Below are positions 60,744 through 64,000 of a DNA stretch of 64,000 nt, piece by piece (position 1 is the first letter of the stretch; every line of letters starts with the position of its first letter). Location of the stretch: assembly GCA_023213395.1 (NCBI GenBank), contig CM041465.1, positions 141,429,741-141,493,740 of the forward strand, read 5' to 3'. Source of the DNA: Cycas panzhihuaensis (taxonomy: Eukaryota > Cycadophyta). Position numbers and translations under genes: made by a program. Below the pieces are notes generated by a model, which did not search any database, was not told the DNA's origin, and saw only the letters and a program-made list of their open reading frames with translations.

Positions 60744-61420
60744 ATGGTGGAGATAATAAAGAGTGAAAGCCCATCTAAATCATTTAATAATTCGATGATA
60801 AAAAATCATGACTCTTTACCTCTTGTACCCTCACGTCTCATCAGGTTTAGGTCCAATCCTTCTAGTATAAAGGATGGATCTTTCTCTTTGGTCAAAAATC
60901 TTAAGACCATTCTTGCCAATATTTTAATTATTAATTTATTGATGTGTTGCCTAAAGCAATGCCAACTCTTGTTTGATGCATTGGGAGTTCTTACGATAGT
61001 CTCTTCATTTACTTCCATACTTTCTTTTGACCTAGCTACCTTTTCTAATCATACTACTCATGCACCAAACGATACACCTCCATTTTATATTGAGATAATA
61101 AAGGATGATATCAACATCAAACAAATCATTATTGATGAGGGATCATCCATTAATATGATCCCTCTTTGTCTTGTCGAGGACTTAGAAATTTTAGCTTTTG
61201 ATATATGTGAGTGGATTTATTAGGGATACAACAAAAATTAGAAAGTACCTCTTATTCAAATTACTCTCCCTCTTACTTTGGAAGAAAAGATGGTTCTTAT
61301 TGAATTGACCATCATTGATCTTAACTTAGAGTACAATGTCCTTTTGGGTAGATAGTGGATTACCCAAATGGTTGTAATTTTGTTAAACTTAGGTTCATCC
61401 ATGAGGGATAATTAAAAATT
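60744..61420 (+). pseudogene. G3 protease
   Basis: A 159-codon open part (60744-61223) keeps the retropepsin active-site region IDEGSSINMIPLCLVEDL (about 61130-61185). After a stop follow ITLPLTLEEKMVL.ELTIIDLNLEYNVLLGR. The Asp of the D-x-G motif is present. It is more complete than the G2 copy, which lost this region. It would cut the gag-pol polyprotein if the frame were whole. Confidence 0.75.
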
Positions 61421-61995
61421 ATAAAGCAAAAGCCAAAATCTATCAAACAGTCAGTCCCACTTATTGAGACCCTTTTTGAGCCTAGCGAGTCATCTAACTC
61501 TTTGGAGTACTTCTTCCTGTCATTAGGTTTAGGCCAATACTTTTCCATTAAAATTCCTTCTACTTAGGAAGAAGTAAAGGATGTTGATTTGGTGGAGATT
61601 ATCCCTATTTCATTAGGTTCCTCACCAATTCCTTATTCTTTGGATCTGACTAATTAGTCTTTCGTTTCTTCTTCCCTATTTCATCAGGGTCCTTATCTAT
61701 TCCTCATTCTTTGGATCTGAATAATCAATCTTTAGTTTCTTCTTCCTTTCACTATGAAGAAGCAACTTCACATTCTATCACATCTTGTAAGGATATATCT
61801 ATGAGTTGAACTATTGATACAAATGTCCTTGTTTCTAGTCAAACTCATTTCTCATAGGTTTTATATTTGCCTATGAGGGAAAATGCTTTAGTTTCTTTTA
61901 CTACAAATCATTCTTCGATTTGTCACTTAATCTCTCTTTCATATAATGTTCTTGTTGATGATATACCTCTCCTCTCTCAGTCTTATCTCTTTACT
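61421..61995 (+). pseudogene. G3 protease-RT linker, left part
   Basis: Continues the frame with stops, no recognised domain. Includes a tandem duplication of about 73 bp (61608-61752) with ccttattctttggatctga in each unit. Resumes at 62668 after element F. Confidence 0.55.
61608..61752. repeat. Tandem duplication of about 73 bp in G3
   Basis: Two units with ttc(c)tcattctttggatctga and gtttcttcttcc; diverged by several substitutions. Absent from G2 at the same place. Confidence 0.75.
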
Positions 61996-62667
61996 ACATG
62001 TGTAACGAACCATTACACCAAAACCCCGAGGTGTTAGTGAAGAGGCCCCCCCCACCAAGTAGACCATTACCTCCCCCCCAATTTAAATGGGCTAGCCCTC
62101 AGAGGTTCTTTTGTTGCGCATTTTCAGTTCTAGGGCTGTAATTAGCTCGCCCATTTGGGGGCTGCAGTTTGGAGGGTTCCTCGCCTCGAAGAGGGAAGCT
62201 CACGTCTTCAGGAAAGACAGGTACTTTGTTGAACTTTTGCTCTATTTTGGTATTATTTGACAATAAAGACTAGTATTTACTTCTGTGGATTCTGTAGTTC
62301 TTGTTCATTGTTTATTTTTCTTGTTGAATAGCATCTAGTTATTATTTTTGTGGATTATTACTTGTATTTTTGAGGAAAATTGCTATAAAAGTAGAATTAG
62401 ATCACTACAAGTGGTATCAGAGCCAAGACCCGGGTTCAAATCCCGTGGGGGCAACACCGCTTATGGGGGCGGTGGGGTGATGCGCCAAACGTCGTTGATG
62501 CATAAAACGCCGTCGTAGCCGGGGCCTGTGGGGTGCATGAACACCGGTGAAAGTGGGGCTAAGTGGGGCTAGCCCATTTGAACTGGGGGGGAGGTAATGG
62601 TCTACTTAGTGGGGGGCCCTCTTCACTAACACCTCGGGGTTTTGGTGTAACGGTTCGTTACAACATG
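61996..62667. mobile_element. Element F: 662-bp inverted-repeat element with tRNA primer site
   Basis: Termini of about 98 bp (62001-62098 and 62566-62662) are inverted repeats, with about six mismatches, starting TGTAACGAACC. The 5-bp acatg is duplicated outside (61996-62000, 62663-62667). G2 shows the unfilled site (tttaatacatggttaaatag, near 13513). Inside, TG...ACTACA (62001-62409) looks like a complete LTR, followed after two bases by TGGTATCAGAGCC (62412-62424), the Met-tRNA primer site. No coding frame. The mix of LTR-type start, 5-bp duplication and primer site with inverted termini is unusual. Confidence 0.85.
62412..62424 (+). other. Primer-binding site in element F
   Basis: TGGTATCAGAGCC matches the complement of the initiator Met-tRNA 3' end over 13 bases. 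It is followed by gggttcaaatccc (62432-62444), which resembles a Pol III B box. Confidence 0.8.
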
Positions 62668-63289
62668 GTTAAATAAACATGAGAAGAAGATGTTGTTGTA
62701 TTGACATCTCAACTTAGAACCAAGTAGTGATGATATTAATTCACTTTGATACACCTCAAAGGAATCAAAGTACCTCTACTCGAGTATAAGAAGTAAATTT
62801 GATTTCCATTGTTTCTTTTCCTTCATGTTCTTTTATGGATGTTTATCTGTCATCCATCATCTTAATGTCTTTGTCTAATCAAGATCATCATTATCATCAT
62901 CAGGACTTTGAGTAAGCCTTTACGTTGATTTAGGAATTTATTGATAGGCCTATTTTTTTTCTCTCAAGTTCCTTTGATTATTGAGATTATTCTTACTTAT
63001 CCAGGGTCTTTGGTTGATTATCCTTTATAGTTTAGGCCATCTTCTTTGTCTGTTGGTATACCAAGGAATGTACTCCTGATTGATCATTTTCACCTTGATA
63101 ATTTTGAAAATGACAAGGTAATTCATGAACATTTAGCTAAGTCATCTCCTGATCTTCCCTCTAGACATCATAGGTTGGGTTTTTCAAAAGTAATATAACT
63201 TGATTCATCGTTAATTAATCATTCCCAACCTCAGGAGGTGATTTCTTTCATAGAAACTACTCCTCCTTATTTTGAAGAGGGATACAAAC
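62668..63289 (+). pseudogene. G3 protease-RT linker, right part
   Basis: Colinear with G2 13520-14110; Ser/Pro-rich with stops, leading into the PPYFE segment before RT. Confidence 0.55.
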
Positions 63290-64000
63290 TATCGATGTTG
63301 ATTTAGAACTAAGTGATGCCCCTAAGATTCTTAAGTTAGGAACTAGTTATACTCCCCAAGAAATCACTCAATTTAAGGATCTCTTTCATGAGTTCTACTT
63401 GGTCTTTACTTGGGATTATAAAGATATGTATGGCCTTGATCCCCAAGTCATTGAGCATAATATCACAATAACTCCTGCCATCAAACCTAAATAATAAAGC
63501 AGGTGTCCTATTCACTTGTATCTCTCCATTGCTATTAAATAAGAAGTAGAGAAGTTACTAGGAGCTAAATTCATTGAGAGTATTTATTACTCTTAATAAG
63601 TTTCTCATATAGTTTCAATCACAAAGAAAAATGGTTCAATCTGAATTTGCATTGACTTCAGAGACATTAACAAAGCATGTCCTAAAGACAATTTTCCTCT
63701 CGATTTTCTTAATCAAATTTGGGACTAGACAACTAGTTTTGAGGTGATGTCTCTTATAGATGGTTTTTCCAGTTATAATTAGATTTCTATCTCACCTTAG
63801 GATTGTCATAAGACTATATTCACTAGTCATTGGGGCATTTTCATGTATAAAGTCATGCCTTTTAGATTAAAAAATATTTGTACAACTTATCAAAGAGTAA
63901 TGGTTCATATTTTTCATGATTTAATTGGTAATATTATTGTTGTATACTTAGAGATGATATGCTTGCTCTCTCACAAAATAAGTAATTATGTGTGCGACTT
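63290..64000 (+). pseudogene. G3 reverse transcriptase, cut by window end
   Basis: Reads the pre-RT segment with W.YKDMYGLD, then KKNGSI.ICIDFRDINKACPKDN, LIDGFSSYN, HKTIFTS.WG.F.YKVMPF, YQR.MVHIFHDLIGNIIVVYL. The catalytic box reads YLEM after a one-base loss near 63952, so the frame is broken there. Eight or more stops occur, mostly at Gln or Trp positions. Close relative of G2 14090-14830. Confidence 0.82.

Larger units (their letters stand above)
59043..64000 (+). mobile_element. G3, Tat-like gypsy internal region, cut by window end
   Basis: Colinear with 10650-14830 of G2: gag, protease, linker, RT. The RT runs off the window. Its 5' LTR is probably the fragment at 45772-47190; the remainder of that LTR and the leader were lost beside element C. 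Element F is inserted at 62001. Confidence 0.75.

Noticed and set aside
62412-62450. A true tRNA gene or SINE head at the B-box-like motif in F
   Set aside because: No cloverleaf can be drawn and no clear A box was found; only noted as a finding of low weight.
61996-62667. Element F as an ordinary MITE of a DNA transposon
   Set aside because: The 5-bp duplication, TG...CA type ends and Met-tRNA primer site do not fit the usual 2-, 3-, 8- or 9-bp duplications of mariner, PIF/CACTA, hAT or Mutator elements. It was kept as an odd LTR-derived element.

Overview
The window is AT-rich nuclear DNA from a land plant with a large, retrotransposon-packed genome. No intact host gene is visible. Nearly everything is a nest of LTR retrotransposons in several stages of decay. 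The plant origin is supported by copia and gypsy lineages with initiator-Met-tRNA type primer sites, a Tat-type gypsy element carrying a second RNase H and an antisense plant-mobile-domain frame, and a captured fragment of a plant-type hexokinase. The species cannot be fixed from the sequence; a gymnosperm or another giant genome would fit.

Layout, using local names. G4 is an old minus-strand gypsy element (37241-38759 and 44078-45592, perhaps also 1-211). G1 is a gypsy element on the plus strand (212-7663 plus 36482-37240) that appears to sit in G4. G1 was hit by element A (1282-4724, duplication tttct) and, in its 3' LTR, by G2 (7664-36476, tagat/taggt). G2 is a Tat-like element of about 17 kb with 2.5 kb LTRs. 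It carries gag, protease remnant, RT, RNase H, integrase, a second archaeal-type RNase H, and an antisense plant-mobile-domain frame. G2 was hit by Cop1, a minus-strand copia element (21635-33482), which holds a truncated relative, Cop2 (26723-32980). G4 was also hit by element B (38765-44072, catta).

The right third holds G3, a relative of G2 (LTR fragment 45772-47190, internal region 59043-64000, cut by the window end). C, D and E lie inside it. A 662-bp inverted-repeat element F (62001-62662) also lies in G3, and its empty site is preserved in G2.

The most interesting system is the family formed by A, B, C, D and E. Each copy carries only a short gag-like protein at its 3' end, with the reading frame running through the polypurine tract into the 3' LTR. 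A long conserved non-coding block with a fixed palindrome precedes gag. A variable compartment near the primer site holds foreign DNA: a hexokinase exon in B, and a kelch-like gene fragment in C that recurs inverted in D. These elements have the design of non-autonomous terminal-repeat elements with a GAG domain (TR-GAG) that have also captured gene pieces. Only the gag of E is fully open.

Across the window, stop codons fall mostly where the family has Gln, Arg or Trp, as expected from decay of methylated cytosines. All coordinates and alignments were made by eye, so element edges backed by target-site duplications are firm and the others are approximate.
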